Part shown: positions 33,135 to 46,122 of the stretch, piece after piece | Layout: the number at the start of each line of letters is the position of its first letter | Numbering within the stretch: the first letter of the stretch is position 1 | Assembly (NCBI GenBank): GCA_037833965.1 | Contig: AP031355.1 | Location: 17,323,501 to 17,387,500, forward strand | DNA from: Marchantia polymorpha subsp. ruderalis | Taxonomy: Eukaryota; Streptophyta; Marchantiopsida; Marchantiales; Marchantiaceae | DNA: 64,000 bases | Direction: 5' to 3' | The notes under the pieces: generated by a model | Databases searched by the model: none | Told to the model about the DNA's origin: nothing | Seen by the model: the letters and a program-made list of their open reading frames with translations, nothing else | Made by a program: the position numbers and the translations under genes

Positions 33135-36100
33135 ATGGCGTCCTCTTCAGTGTGGAATTACTGCACTGGTCCTGCCAGGCTTCCTGAGGAAACATGGGGA
33201 GCACACGTGTTGTCGATTTTGTATTTTCTCCTCACAGAACCATGTGCCCAGCGAATCGCCACGTTTCTTGTAAACAGCATTTTCGTGATAATCATAGGGA
33301 TTTTCGCTGGTTACAAGCTCTGGTCGGTTAGACTTCACAAAAAGTCGAGGGGAGTCTCGAATGGTAACACCCCTGCGACTGTCTTGAAGGTGACGAGAGT
33401 CGGCAAGAGCTTCACACTCACCGTCGTTCTCACAGGCGTTTCCTGCTTTGTATACCTCCTCGCAGCTGCATGGCGTTTTTGGGTTGTTTTTGTCAGTAAC
33501 TGGGAAGATACCACCATTCTAGAACTGACATTTGCCTGCATTCAATTCATGAGTTGGCTCATCTTTGCTACCGTCGTTGCTCATGAAAAACTCTTCTGTG
33601 CCAGACATCACCCACCGAGTCTTCGAGCTTGGTGGGTGGCGTTGTTTATCCTGTCCATCTGGCCGCTTGCATCTGCACTTGTGCAGTTTGCCCGGGATTC
33701 CCCCTACGATCCTGCTTCGTTGGACGACATTCTCGCCCTAGTTATATTCCCGGTCACCTCGTTTTTGATGGTGATTAGTATCAAGGGACGGACTGGTCTC
33801 GTGGTGGAAGAAGTTGTTCCAGACCTCATCGAGCCTCTTTTGGATCCTGACGCAATAGACCAAAATCCCGCGCTCGTCACAGATTACGCCGAGGCAAGTT
33901 TGTTCAACAGAGCAGGATGGTTTTGGATGAATCCTCTGCTCAAAACGGGAGCAGAGAAGGCTTTACAACTCGGTGACATTCCTTATGTGGCTCCAGAAGA
34001 CAGAGCTGAGAAAATGTACGACCGCTTCATTGCAAACTGGCCCAAGGAAGCGACGCAGCATCCTGTACGGTTGACTCTGCTCAAGAGTTTCTGGCCGCAG
34101 CTGCTGTTCGTGGGAAGTCTGGCATTTACGAGGCTGTGCGTCATGTATATCGGTCCCCTACTCATTCAGAGATTTGTGGATTTCGCTTCTGGAGCCGGCA
34201 GCTCTCCCTACGAAGGCTACTATTTGACTGCTGTACTCTTGGTCGCCACGGTCGTTCAAGTGATGTCTGCTCATCACTACAACTTCCAAGCGAACAAGTT
34301 GGGAATGCAAGTCCGTGCCAGTCTCATCACTGCCCTCTACCAGAAGGGCTTGCGTCTTTCGAGTTCTGCGAGACAAGAGCATGGACTGGGGCAGATTGTC
34401 CAGTATATGTCAGTAGATGTCCAGCAGCTTGGTGACGTTGTCATACAGTTGCACAACATGTGGATGCTGCCCATGCAGATTATCGTGGCCCTGACGATAT
34501 TGTTCTCGGTCGTGGGGATAGCCACGATTGCGGGTCTCACTACAATGGTGCTCCTGGTCGTTGTCACGATGGCTACCTCGGGTTATCAAAGATTTTATCT
34601 GGCTTCCATCGCCAGAATGAGAGACAGCAGAATGAAGGCTCTCACCGAGGTTCTGAACAACATGAAAATTATCAAGCTTCAATCATGGGAGGAACATTTT
34701 CGAAAGCGCGTGGAGAGCTTCCGAGAGTCGGAGTATGGTTGGGCAGTTAAATACTGGGTCTCTCTTTCGTACAACATTGCCCTTCTGTGGATGTCACCGT
34801 CGGTGGTCTCTGTGGTCACTTTCGGGCTGTGCGTGATTTTGGGCATCGAACTTACACCTGGTCGCGTATTTACAGCTACTGCAACATTCCGAATTCTGAT
34901 GGAACCTGTCCGTCTATTTCCCCAAGCTCTCATTGCTATATCTCAAGCCATGGTCTCGCTCGATCGACTGGACAAATTTATGGTCAGTAAGGAGTTGGAT
35001 ACAACTATCGTTGAAAGACTTCCACCTGGTGAGGAAATTGCCGTCAGTGTGGAAGGAGGGAGCTTCACCTGGGATGATGATAGCCTGAAGCCAGCGCTCA
35101 TGGACATCAACGTCAAAGCTGCCCGGGGTTCTTTAGTTACAATTGTTGGCATGGTTGGATCTGGAAAGTCTTCTTTGCTATCATCAATACTTGGGGAAAT
35201 GCCCAAGCTCTCTGGTTCGGTAAGATCATATGACTGTAGTTGTCCTGCAATCAAATCCTTTCTTATGCTTTGATTCGAAGGATTTTCATACTTGTTCTAT
35301 CTTCTCGTTGATGCATATATGGTTTAAAAAAACTCATTGTAGACAATGTCTTTGGTTTGGACTTGAAGTAACATTTTCGTACATGGATTGGTCAGTGAAT
35401 ATATTTGTAGCTTGCGCGTAGTGGAAAATGGGTCTTAATTGGTTGTGATAATCTCACTTTACAGGTGAAAATAAGCGGAAGCTCAGCGTATGTTGCTCAG
35501 ACTTCATGGATTCAAGGTGGAACGATCGAGGAGAACATTCTTTTTGGACTTCCCATGGATCGATCATGGTACGAGGAGACCATTCGTGTCTGCTCATTGG
35601 AAACTGATTTGCGTCTCATGGATAATGGCGATCAAACCGAGATTGGCGATCGAGGCGTCAATCTCAGCGGAGGGCAGAAACAGAGAATTCAGCTGGCTCG
35701 TGCTGTCTACCAGAATTGTGACGTCTACCTGCTCGACGACATATTCAGTGCAGTGGATGCACACACGAGTTCAGCACTATTTAAGGTGTGATATCAGGCA
35801 GCGAATTTCTTTATGATGTTTGCTTAATATATCATAAGCAAAGGCTTAACAGTCTGCCGTATGGTATCATCAAAATCTTTCTATGATTAGTACTTCAGTC
35901 TGATTAGGCCTTACGCACTTGACCAGTGCACAACTTTCTGACGGGACTTCTTGCTTGCAGCAATGTATCCGTGGAGTACTGAGATCGAAGACTGTATTGT
36001 TGGTCACACACCAGGTTGAGTTCCTGCATGGAGCAGATCAAATTCTTGTAAGTCTCACGCATTTTTGAAACTAGCATGAGATGAAAATTCTCTTCTTGTC

Positions 36101-39100
36101 TGGGCGTTGATGGTCACACCTCTGAGACTCCTACACAGACTCTGTTACCATCCCAACCGAAATCGTTATTTCCATGTTTATTAGGGCTGAAAACGGCACT
36201 TATTGCCTGTCATAGCCTACAGACCATAGACCCCTGAGCGTTGCCAGATGTCAAAGAGGAGGAAGGCAATAACTGAGTCGGGACGAAAGAAGAGGAGAAA
36301 TAATTATTTGAGATTGGAGAGGGCCTCTATTAGAGTGGTAATCGTTCCCATAGATGAGGTCAGTTTGGAGCTTTCAAGTATATCTTACATAACAAGCTCT
36401 TCATTAGCTCATCTACGTCTTTACTTTGGTCCTTAGGCTGAACAACTGCATACAAATGCCTGCTTTCAGTTGTGTCCACTCATGGAGCAATTCAAGTGTC
36501 AGTTCGTGATCCATTCCAAATTCCTCACAAAGATTGTTTATGGCAGGTCATGCGCGATGGTAAGATCGTACAATCAGGGAAGTATGATGATTTACTCCGA
36601 GAAGGAGCTGATTTTGAAGCCCTGGTCAATGCTCATGACGAAGCATTGCAAAAAGTATCAAGTAGCCAGAACGAGGAGGCCTCTGACGGTATCACGTCGG
36701 AAGGAAGCTCTCACTCCCCTCTGAAATATATCCAAAAGCAATCATCCATGCCCAAAGGTGTCTCAGAGATACAGAAAGTGAAGAGCGAGACCAAGAAAGA
36801 TGTCGTCAAACTTGTGGAGGAAGAGCAGAGAGGTGTTGGACGTGTGGCATGGGTATACTACAAAATGTATGGAACGAAAGCCTCCGGATGGTCACCTGTG
36901 ATTGGCTTACTCCTCCTTCAGACCATGTGGCAGGGTATGCTTGTATGTGGTGATTATTGGCTGGCATTGGAAACATCCGACAATCACCGATCTCAGTTCC
37001 GCGGCGGTATCTTTATGGCAGTTTACGCCTCGTTTGCTTTTGGAAGTTGGATCGCGGTTTGTGGTCGCACAGCGTTGGGCACTTCATTGGGTCTAAAAAC
37101 TGCGCAATTATTCTTCTTGACCATGTTACGCAGCATTTTCCGAGCTCCAATGGCCTTCTTCGACACTACACCAACGGGAAGGATCATCAGCAGGGTAGAA
37201 GCACCTTCCCCTACCTTTGTGTGCCCTTGAAGGCGTAACATTCTGATGAACTTCTTTTTTTTATAATTGAGTGAATCTATTATCATAGAGAACGCGATTT
37301 CGTGGCCTCCCTTTAATGTGAATTTCTAAACTTCCTCCCCAACTTGTAAATTTGACAGTCCATACAAGATCAATCAACGATGGATATCACCCTCGCCTTC
37401 CAGTTTGGAGCCTTCCTTGGAGTTTTATTTTCCACTTTCGGTATTCTTTTTGTGATGATCCAAGTGACCCCGCCGATATTCTTCATCATAGCGGCTCTAA
37501 GTTACACTTTCTTCGTGTACCAGGTATGTGAGCTTGATCATCATGCTTTGAAGATACTCGTCGAATACACTCTTATCCTGCCTTGTCCATGAATTTCTAG
37601 TCTGATCCTCTCCCTCTAAGGAATATTGCCAGCATGCAAGGAACGATATGAGAAAGTCGTGCATAGTTCTCAGTTTTTCGAGTCTCAGTTCCCATCTCAT
37701 CTCATTATTGTTCATTTGTCGGTTCAGGCTTACTTCATCCCCTCATCAAGGGAGCTGACACGGATGGACGCCATTACGAAAGCACCGATCATCGATCACT
37801 TCTCAGGAACAGTTGCTGGATGCACGACCATTCGCTGCTTTGAGAAACAGGACCAGTTTTCGACTCTGAATGTAGAAAGAGTGAACAGCAACATTCGGAT
37901 GGACTTCCACAACAACGCAGCCAATGAATGGCTTGGGTTGCGGCTGGAAATGATTGGTAGTATCATTTTGTGTTTCTCCGCTCTGCTCCTTGTGACTCTT
38001 CCGAGGAGCATGGTCAATCCTGGTAAAGCTCCCGAGCTTTTATTTCCCTCTTGCCGCCTTGTAGATCCTGAATGTTCTTCTCTCTTTACGCATTATCAAT
38101 TAAGAATATAGTCGAGTTTCACAATGTCAGAGCCGTAGGTTTTTGTAGTCGTCTTTATCATGTTCGGGCATTAGCAGCCAGGCCTCGATCCGTCTATAGT
38201 CTACTTCGTCAACTTCATCAGCTTTTTATCCCGTTAACTTGAGAGAAGGCCGAATTTCTGATGTGGGAATTTTCTTGTATCTGATGTATTGCAGATCTTG
38301 TTGGGCTCTCTCTGTCATATGGCTTCGCTCTCAATTTGAGCCTCTACTGGCTTGTTTTGACGGTTTGTCAAATCGAGAACAAAATGGTTGCGGTCGAACG
38401 TATAAGCCAGTACTCTGACCTACCAAGCGAGGCGCCACTGGTTATCGAAGGCAGCCAGCCACCTCCATCCTGGCCCCAAGAGGGAACCATCATGTTGCAG
38501 GACCTAAAGGTACAACTTTTCTCATCTTACCAAGTTTCCGCAGTGATGATGCTTGAGACGACAATTCTTCAGCTTTAATTTTGGTCTTTTGCTTAATATT
38601 TCTGATTTTTTTCCAGCTTCGATACCGGCCCAACACTCCGCTTGTACTCAAAGGCTTGAGCTTGACAATTCGTGGCGGAGAGAGAGTCGGTGTGGTGGGA
38701 AGAACGGGTAGTGGAAAGTCAACTCTGCTTCAAGCTCTGTTTAGATTAGTCGAGCCAGCATCTGGACGAATAATTGTTGATGGAATAGATATAGGAACGC
38801 TGGGTCTCAGTGATCTTCGGTCGAAATTGGCCATCATTCCACAAGAGCCAACTCTGTTTGAGGGCACCGTTCGAACCAACATCGATCCTTTGGGAGTCTA
38901 CTCCGACAAGGAAATCTGGGATGTAAGTTACGAAACGAGTAGATTATAGGAAACATCTTCCGTAGCTTTTGACGAGGCTATTCTCTTTCTGTAACAAAAA
39001 CCTAGGACTACTCAGCTTGATTGCCGTTGCTGTCCATGTCTAGTAGGCGACCAGCAGTAGGGGTTCGGTCGCAGTGCCCTTTGATCCAGCCCATACCACT

Positions 39101-39968
39101 GTTCTGTTGTTGTTAGGGTGCTCGCTGTTCTGCTATTTATGTCAAGGAAGGGCTTGCCTTTCTCACAACGAGACTCACTCGGAAGCTGATCAAAACTGGA
39201 ATATGAAAGTAACGTCGTCTTTTAATCTTGGGTATCGTGCAATGTGCAGACTCTGGAAAAGTGCCAGTTGAGAACGATCGTGGAGGATAAGCCTGGGAAG
39301 TTGGACTTCAAAGGTTCGTCATCTTTCCCCCTCGGACTTCCTCTTGTGCTGAGAACAGACAAAGGAAAAATTGTGTCTGTAATTTATCCCGAGTTGAGGT
39401 TCCAAGTAGAAAGACCATTAAACTAATCGATGTTTGCTCACTACCTGCAGTGGTGGATGATGGAGACAACTGGAGCGTGGGCCAGAAACAACTATTCTGC
39501 CTAGGCAGAGCGATTTTGAAGCGAAGTCGCATTCTGTTCCTTGATGAAGCCACTGCGTCTGTGGACTCACAAACAGATGCTATGATTCAGAAAGCCGTCC
39601 GAGTGGAATTCGCATCAAGCACGGTCATCAGCATTGCTCATCGGATTCTCAGTGTTTTGGATAGTGACAAAGTACTTGTTTTAGATGCTGGTAAGGTTTC
39701 CATTCGCGCCTCGGCTCGACCTCACTAGAGTTGTCGTACTTTTCAGGGATCCAGAAGCTGCGAACAAAACATTGGTTCTTTGACAGCACACCTTGAAGTT
39801 GGAGATGAGGAAGGCCATAGATCAGAGCTTCACTGACATTTTTACCATGCTCTTCATGCAGGGCTCGTGCAGGAGTATGACAGTCCGACGAAATTGAAAT
39901 CGCGGCAGGGTGGATTATTCGCATCTCTTCTGCGGGAGTACTCTGCCCGTGCTCAGATCGACGAGTAG
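33135..39968 (+). CDS. ABC transporter, subfamily C (MRP-type), full length
   Basis: Eleven exons: 33135-35219, 35465-35785, 35961-36047, 36547-37194, 37359-37523, 37728-38022, 38295-38509, 38617-38922, 39250-39313, 39451-39690, 39862-39968. They join in frame with GT-AG introns to 1510 residues, the usual ABCC size. Layout: N-terminal TMD0 with several hydrophobic segments (about 1-220), TMD1, NBD1 (Walker A GMVGSGKS 672-679, signature LSGGQ 762-766, Walker B LLDD ending at 787), a charged linker rich in S, E and K, TMD2, NBD2 (Walker A GRTGSGKS 1300-1307, signature WSVGQ 1403-1407, Walker B FLDE with D1427 and E1428, SIAHR). Both ATP sites have their key residues. Plant ABCC proteins move glutathione conjugates and other organic anions, often across the tonoplast; the substrate here cannot be read from sequence. 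I chose ATG 33135 because the upstream in-frame ATG at 33093 lies before a good acceptor. Confidence 0.95.
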
Positions 39969-42467
39969 TATTATGTCCAGTATGATGCAAAACATCTGAC
40001 GTAGGAGATCGAAGATCACTTCGCTATTCCATCTCACATTAGAAGAAGCGTAGGACTGCTTGTTGATCTCAGAGCCAGGAGCTAACAAGTGGTAACCAAC
40101 CCAAAACTGCGTATCTACTATCAGCCTCTCAACGTATATAATCTGTGCCGGTGCTTGCTGCAGCGAAACGCGTGGACCGACCCGTTCTGCCCATGTGCCC
40201 CGTAGAGAAGTTGACATATCCAGATTAGATCCAGAATCGAGCACCTGTACATTTTTTCACACGCGAACATCCTAGTTGAGCTTCCGGTACAGTTTGATAA
40301 ATGAGAGACGCCAATGTTATGGCTCCAGAACGAGCGCTGTGGAGTCTCGAGCTGTACGTAGTTATCCCTTCTAAATCCTCCAGCCAGGCCTTGGATTTTG
40401 TAAAGTACTCTCATTTTGTAGCAAGACGTAGACGGGCCTCGAGGACGGACAGAAGTGGTAGGACATCATGCATTGCATGTAATTCTTCAGTGTAGTGGTT
40501 CTTCTATCCTCACCCACGAATCAGAAATACTCTTATGTACTACTCGAACGGGATAACTTGAAGGAGCTGTTGGAGGGACAACCCTTTGGGTAGTACTCGC
40601 AGCTGAGTTGTAGTTTCTTTGCAGCGCTGCACTGGAGCGTGTCTAGTGAGCTATATAATCGCTTGGACTTCAGGATTGAAAAAGTCTCCTCACCTACTAT
40701 CATCAAGAATAAGGTCCTGCCGGTTGTAGAAGCGCCAGTACGAACACATAGCTGGGAGGCAATGTCTCTGCCCAAATTTGTTAGTGAAACTCTTCGTCTC
40801 TGTAATTTTGTAATTTGTCTTCCATCGGAAGACCCAATCATACACAAGCAGCTATTCATCGTCTATTTTCTCAGCGTGTTTCTGTCAGTGCGTATCTTCC
40901 TACTCGCAAGCTCCGAAGAGGAGCATGAAATCCCGTTGCAGTCAAGAGATAAGTATACACGGCTAGCTGGGCCGCAATCCTATTGTAATAGATATGTGAC
41001 GAGAATCAAATAGTGCAACTTGTCCTGGTCTTCGTCTGCCAATCTCGCCAGAGTCGCAAAATTGTCGCAAAATGAGGCAAAAAAGTTCGCAGTATGTTTC
41101 ATGCCTTAAAGCCCCGGTTATAGAAAGGTGTGTATGTTAATCTCGAAGTCATTTCCTCTCTGAATTTATCGACAGAATAGAAATTGTGAAGATTACAGGT
41201 TAGTTGATAACCTTTATCTCAAGTTCCAAATAAGTTACTTACGGGTTTAAGTAGGATATAGGATTGAGGATTGGCACCTCACTCAAGATTACCTTCTCTA
41301 ACTTAGTAACTCAAATTAATGTATGATCCGTGAGTTCTTTACATATTTCTAAAACAAAAGTCAAGGTACGCAGCTTTCTAGTGTTCATTTCTTCAAGTAC
41401 AATACGGGGTAAATGCTTGAGTGTCGGAATCTTAAGAAGTGCGGGGAAGAGTCAGCAGGAAACGGGCTTGCTATCTAGATCTTAGTTCTTGTGTTTCTTC
41501 TCATATCCTGTCCCATCCGAGGGCATTGGATTGGTAGCAAGCTATAGCTAGACCATGGGAACCATCCTCAAATACGACGATATGAAAATTAGTTGATACA
41601 ATATAGTTCAAAATATCAAATGATATGGGCCTACAAGAGGTCGATAGGCTTGATAGGATGATGAAGGTTTAACACTCTGATTTGTAGAGAATGTACATGT
41701 GAGGTCAAAGAAGATTTGAAGCTATAAGGCTACTTGAAGTTTGTCAAGAATACTTAGGATTGTTTTGAAGATGAGATTTACTTTACATCACATAATGGCC
41801 AAAAGGATGTTGAAAAGACTCTTGATCAAGTCAACAAGTAGCTGGTGGCAAATACCCTTCATGCTTGGAACATTTGGGCCAATCTGAAAGCCTTACATAA
41901 AATTTGGTTTTAGTTCGTTTCGTTGCTACTTCGTTGAAACATTTCTGAAATTTCTGAGTTGCTCCTCTGTACTGCATGACCTTCATCTGATCTTCAAAAT
42001 GTGATTGTCTCAGGTGCCACCACCTGTCAAAATGCTATTGGGTACGAAACGTAACTCGAAGACTTAACATTTGTGCAGTTTCAATGGTTAGAGGAGTGAA
42101 CGATTGACCGAGTCCAGCGTGAAGAAACAGTTTTGCAGATTTCTGATTGTGAATTGGATGTCCCCGGAGACACAGACTTGATTCTGCAATTGTCTTGAGG
42201 AGGGATTGTGAAACGGAACATGTGTTTTGTGGTGTAAATCCATATTTGTCCAAGCTTTTGCTCGCACAGAGCACCGAGAATGTGATCAACGATTTCGACA
42301 TTGGGTGCACGCCCAATGTGAATTCGACAATGTGAATTCAGACTTTGCATTTGGACAAAAGTCTTCTGTTGCAACATTTGAAGATGAACGTGTGAAAGCT
42401 TCAGCCGGAAGACGGAGAACGAGACTGAGACTGAGACGAAAGTTTTCTACGCTCGAGACAGCGTGAG
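39969..42467. other. Intergenic sequence, no gene recognised
   Basis: This holds the ABCC 3' UTR and the promoter of the sulfurtransferase gene. Frames up to 124 codons (40639-41013) have no recognisable motif. A small hairpin with CATTGGG arms lies near 42299-42318, and the last 80 bases before the start codon are GA-rich. Confidence 0.5.
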
Positions 42468-45400
42468 ATGGAGACGTTTCTGAGCAGGTCGCTGGTTCTC
42501 GGAGGTGGATGGGCCAGGTCTGGTGCATTCATGAGGACGAGCTGCGTCGCGACCAGACGATTTTCTAGAGAGAATTCCGTGTTTCGTTGCTCCGGTCTCT
42601 CCTGTTCTGCCTTTTCCCGTCGGGGCTCCGGTGCAAACACTCGACTTCCGAGTGGCGTACGGTCGCAAAATTCGCTGAGTCTCATCTTTGGATCAGGAAC
42701 TGCTTCACAAGGATTCTTCTCGGAAAGCCGGCATATTCAGACCAGGTTGTGTTTCACGAGCACCGGTAAGCTTGGCTCTTCTATTTAACAATTGTTCTTA
42801 AGTTTCTTCGTGTGCAGATCGTACATCTACAGATTTTGATCACTGCCTTGCAAGAATTGGGTCCGCTTTTTGATAGAGCAGGTAATTTCTATCGTAGGAA
42901 TGAATTCGAGGTGAGTGTAACATCTGTTCTGAGATACGAGTTCAAATGTTTTTAGCTGGGAGAAAACAAGAGGTCTTCGGGCAGAATTCGGAATCGTAAC
43001 GATGAAAAGACAGAGATCAGCAGAGAAGATTTTGGGGTTCGACAATTCTAAACTTGTAGCAATACTGCTTGAAGCGAGAAATATTCGTATTCCTGTTTTT
43101 AGGACTGAAATCTAGGAGCGAAATCAGATGTCAAATAGACGACAAGGAGGATCCTGTGGTGTCCACGGAGTGGCTGGCCGAACGCCTATCCGATGTTTGC
43201 ATACTTGATGTACGTGGTAAGGAGTCGAAAACTTATCGGATTCTCTACGCTTTAATCAACAGGGCATGCCATGATCGCAATTCATCTCAGTGCTGAGATG
43301 AATTGCCAGCTGAATTCTATCTCCAGCTGTCAGTTTGCAGCTGGATTGTTTTCACTCGGTTGATTGGTATGATTTTCTGATTAATTTAGTCTTTCAGTAT
43401 AGTTTCAGCTCGATATGTACAGCTGATTGAAAAACGAAGGTTATGAAGCGCACTAGTGCTCGTCTTTCGTGCAGGTCACGTTGACTCCTATCTTGTAGAA
43501 GAAGGAGTTGAGAAGTCAGAATACAAAGCAGACTATGATGAATATCTCGAAGGGCACATCCCTGGTGCAGTGTTTTTCAGCTGGGTATACTTCCTCAAAT
43601 ACCCTATACAACATCCTACCCTAGTTAGGCATGAATTAACCAGGCCTGGGTCATCAAGTGGTCGTGATATGAAACTGCTTTCCTAGGCGCACCCATTTTC
43701 GGTTATTCCTCGTGGGCCATTCGGCAGGGAACAGTTCCTCTTACAGTAAAGAAAAACTGTAGATTGAGCCTATTGAAAATCTTGCGTAAATGCAAGCGAT
43801 TTACATCAGATGAAGGTCCGTTTTCCTTCTGTGATCAAATAATATCTTATGGATGCAGGTTAAAGATGGTCTAGATCCACAAGCTTCAAGTCGTCTACAG
43901 CTAATGGAGGACGTAAATGACTTTGCCCCTGTGGTAAGACTTCAAAATTTTGGCACTCACTGTAGACAAATCTCGTCTCTGTATTCATGGAACCTACCAT
44001 TATGGAGTCTTTCTGATGTAAACAGAAAGTGTTTCCCCTCGTTTTCGGATTTTGCAGATGGAAGCGAAGGGAGTGTCAACAGAGAAACCTGTGGTCATTT
44101 ATGACAGAGGAGATGGACTCTTGGCTCCAAGGATCTGGTGGGCTCTTGTTCTGCATGGTCACCCTTGCGTGCGGATTCTCAACGGTGGCCTTAAGAAGGT
44201 TAGGTGAGGTCTTGCTTTAGAATTTACATTCTCGTCGTGGGATGAAGTCATAGTCAATCTGAACGCTGCGTATCTCATGCTCGAAGGCCAACTTGTTCAA
44301 TAACATTTGTTGCAATCCTTCGATGTCAAAGAGAGGTCCTATGCAACATATGATTCATTGTCTTTTTCTTCTTTTGTCGTGACAGTGGGTGGATGAAGAA
44401 CGGCCTCTCGAGTTGTACGAACCCTGTACCTTGAAGGTAGGTTACTTCTCAACTCGGAACAGTTATATGCTTGAAGAATGTTTGAACCTTCTACACACAG
44501 AATATACTCAGCAAAGTGATGAAGGGTTTCATGAAGGCAATGAATGTATATTGTATTGTGAGGTCTTAACAATGTCATGTAAAACATTCAAATAGGAACA
44601 TAAGAGAAAGATACACATGGACCAGTATTGGATCCTCATCCTCGACCAGTATATTCACAAGTAGTTGATAGGAATATCTCTTGTAATTTTTTTACGAGGA
44701 TAATTTAACCTTGAGATTAACAACCTTGAATGTTTGCATATAGTCCATCTTTGAACTATATTTTGTTTGGTGAAGTAGCTTTATCAGTGGAGCAAATTCC
44801 ACAGGTTTCTTCAAAGCAGGGGTACGTTAGTTCCGAGAAACTTGGTACGGTTTTTCAAGTCAGAAAAGTGTTTTCGCATTCGATAATTTCATTCTAATGG
44901 CATATGAATATTTTTAACTCCCGAACGCAAGACAGAAATAGTTGAGTACAGAAGATTCTAAATGCTTTCGAGGCTGGGATGTGTTTCAAACACAACGAAG
45001 CTAAGGTCGAAGCTTGCGGTAGGAAAGAATTGCCATTCTTACGAGTTTCGTGAGGAATACTGGGGCCATTCTTCCTTGCGAGTCTCGCGAGGAGGAAAGG
45101 AAAGGAAAGGAAATCTACTTGCCTCGACCTACTCTCCTCTGATTTGTTTGTCTTGCCCTGTCAGGTGTATGCTGATTATACGCCGAAGAAGCTCTATCCA
45201 TCACTTGTGGCATCGTGGGAGGATGTTTTATCCTCCGTGTCAGGAATGAATGCGGAGAAAGAGTCTCCGGAAGAAAAGACAGCCATTGTGGATGCTCGAG
45301 ATAATGCACAGTACCAAGGACATATTAGACGATCGAAGCTTGGAGGAAGAATACCAGGGGCCATTAACATTCCACGTCGTGTGAGATTTCATTTTGCTGG

Positions 45401-46122
45401 GCAGAACAGATCGTTTTTTTGAATTTATAATAACCAGTTGCGGACATTTGCTGCCGGATTCTTTGTAGTTAGCTAAACTCTACTGTGTTGGAAGCTGATA
45501 GAGAACTAAAAACAAGTTTGTCAGGTGACAGTTTTATGAAATTTAAACTTGCATGTGTCATCAGAGTTTGGTCCGGCCAGATGGTACTTTTGAACCGGTC
45601 GATGTGCAACGCCAAGTCTTGAAAGAAGCTGGTTTAGATCCAGAAATTCCTACCAAACTGGTAAGTTTTTCGGACAAATACAAGGTATCCTTTTCCATTT
45701 TACTCTGAGCCCGTGACTCAACTCACGTAAAAACTCTTTGTCAAGTGACATTGCCATGCAGGCAGCTAGTCGTTTAAGGAGTAAAATCAGAAGAATTTTT
45801 CCATATCATGTTTGTTGGTTGCATCTGACTACAGTGCTAAAGTTAGCGACCTTTTGTTTCACAACGGGACAAATCAACACTAAAAGACGTCTTCTCTTTT
45901 CCAGTGCCTAAGTTTGAATTTTGAGCAATATACAGATCAGGAGGAACCCGCTGGTTGACAACATCGTTTGCTTTCTTGCAGATTGCTTATTGCAATGGAG
46001 GAGTCGCTTCATGCACAGTGCTGCTTGCGTGGCATCGGGTCTCAGGTAAAGGTACATGGGCAAACTATGATGGAAGTTGGAACGAATGGGGCAACCGTGA
46101 TGATCTTCCCGTCGATATGTAA
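42468..46122 (+). CDS. Two-domain rhodanese sulfurtransferase (thiosulfate / mercaptopyruvate type), organelle presequence
   Basis: Nine exons: 42468-42765, 43103-43216, 43475-43584, 43859-43933, 44058-44198, 44386-44436, 45165-45380, 45565-45660, 45982-46122. They join in frame to 413 residues. Exon 1 encodes about 100 residues rich in S, R and G with almost no acids, a typical mitochondrial or plastid presequence. The N-terminal rhodanese domain has STEWLAERLSDVCILDVRG, GHIPGAVFF and VVIYDRGDGLLAPRIWW. It lacks the active-site cysteine, as usual for the first domain. The C-terminal domain has SWEDVL, IVDARDNAQYQGH, GRIPGAINIP and the active loop CNGGVA with Cys at about 371. It ends YDGSWNEWGNRDDLPVDM. 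Such enzymes transfer sulfane sulfur from thiosulfate or 3-mercaptopyruvate to thiols or cyanide. The loop differs from the CRKGVT and CGSGVT types, so the preferred donor is open. Confidence 0.93.
43277..43306. repeat. Perfect 14 bp hairpin in intron 2 of the sulfurtransferase gene
   Basis: GCAATTCATCTCAG at 43277-43290 pairs perfectly with 43293-43306 across a 2 base spacer. It lies in the intron between exons 2 and 3. No function is evident. Confidence 0.85.
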
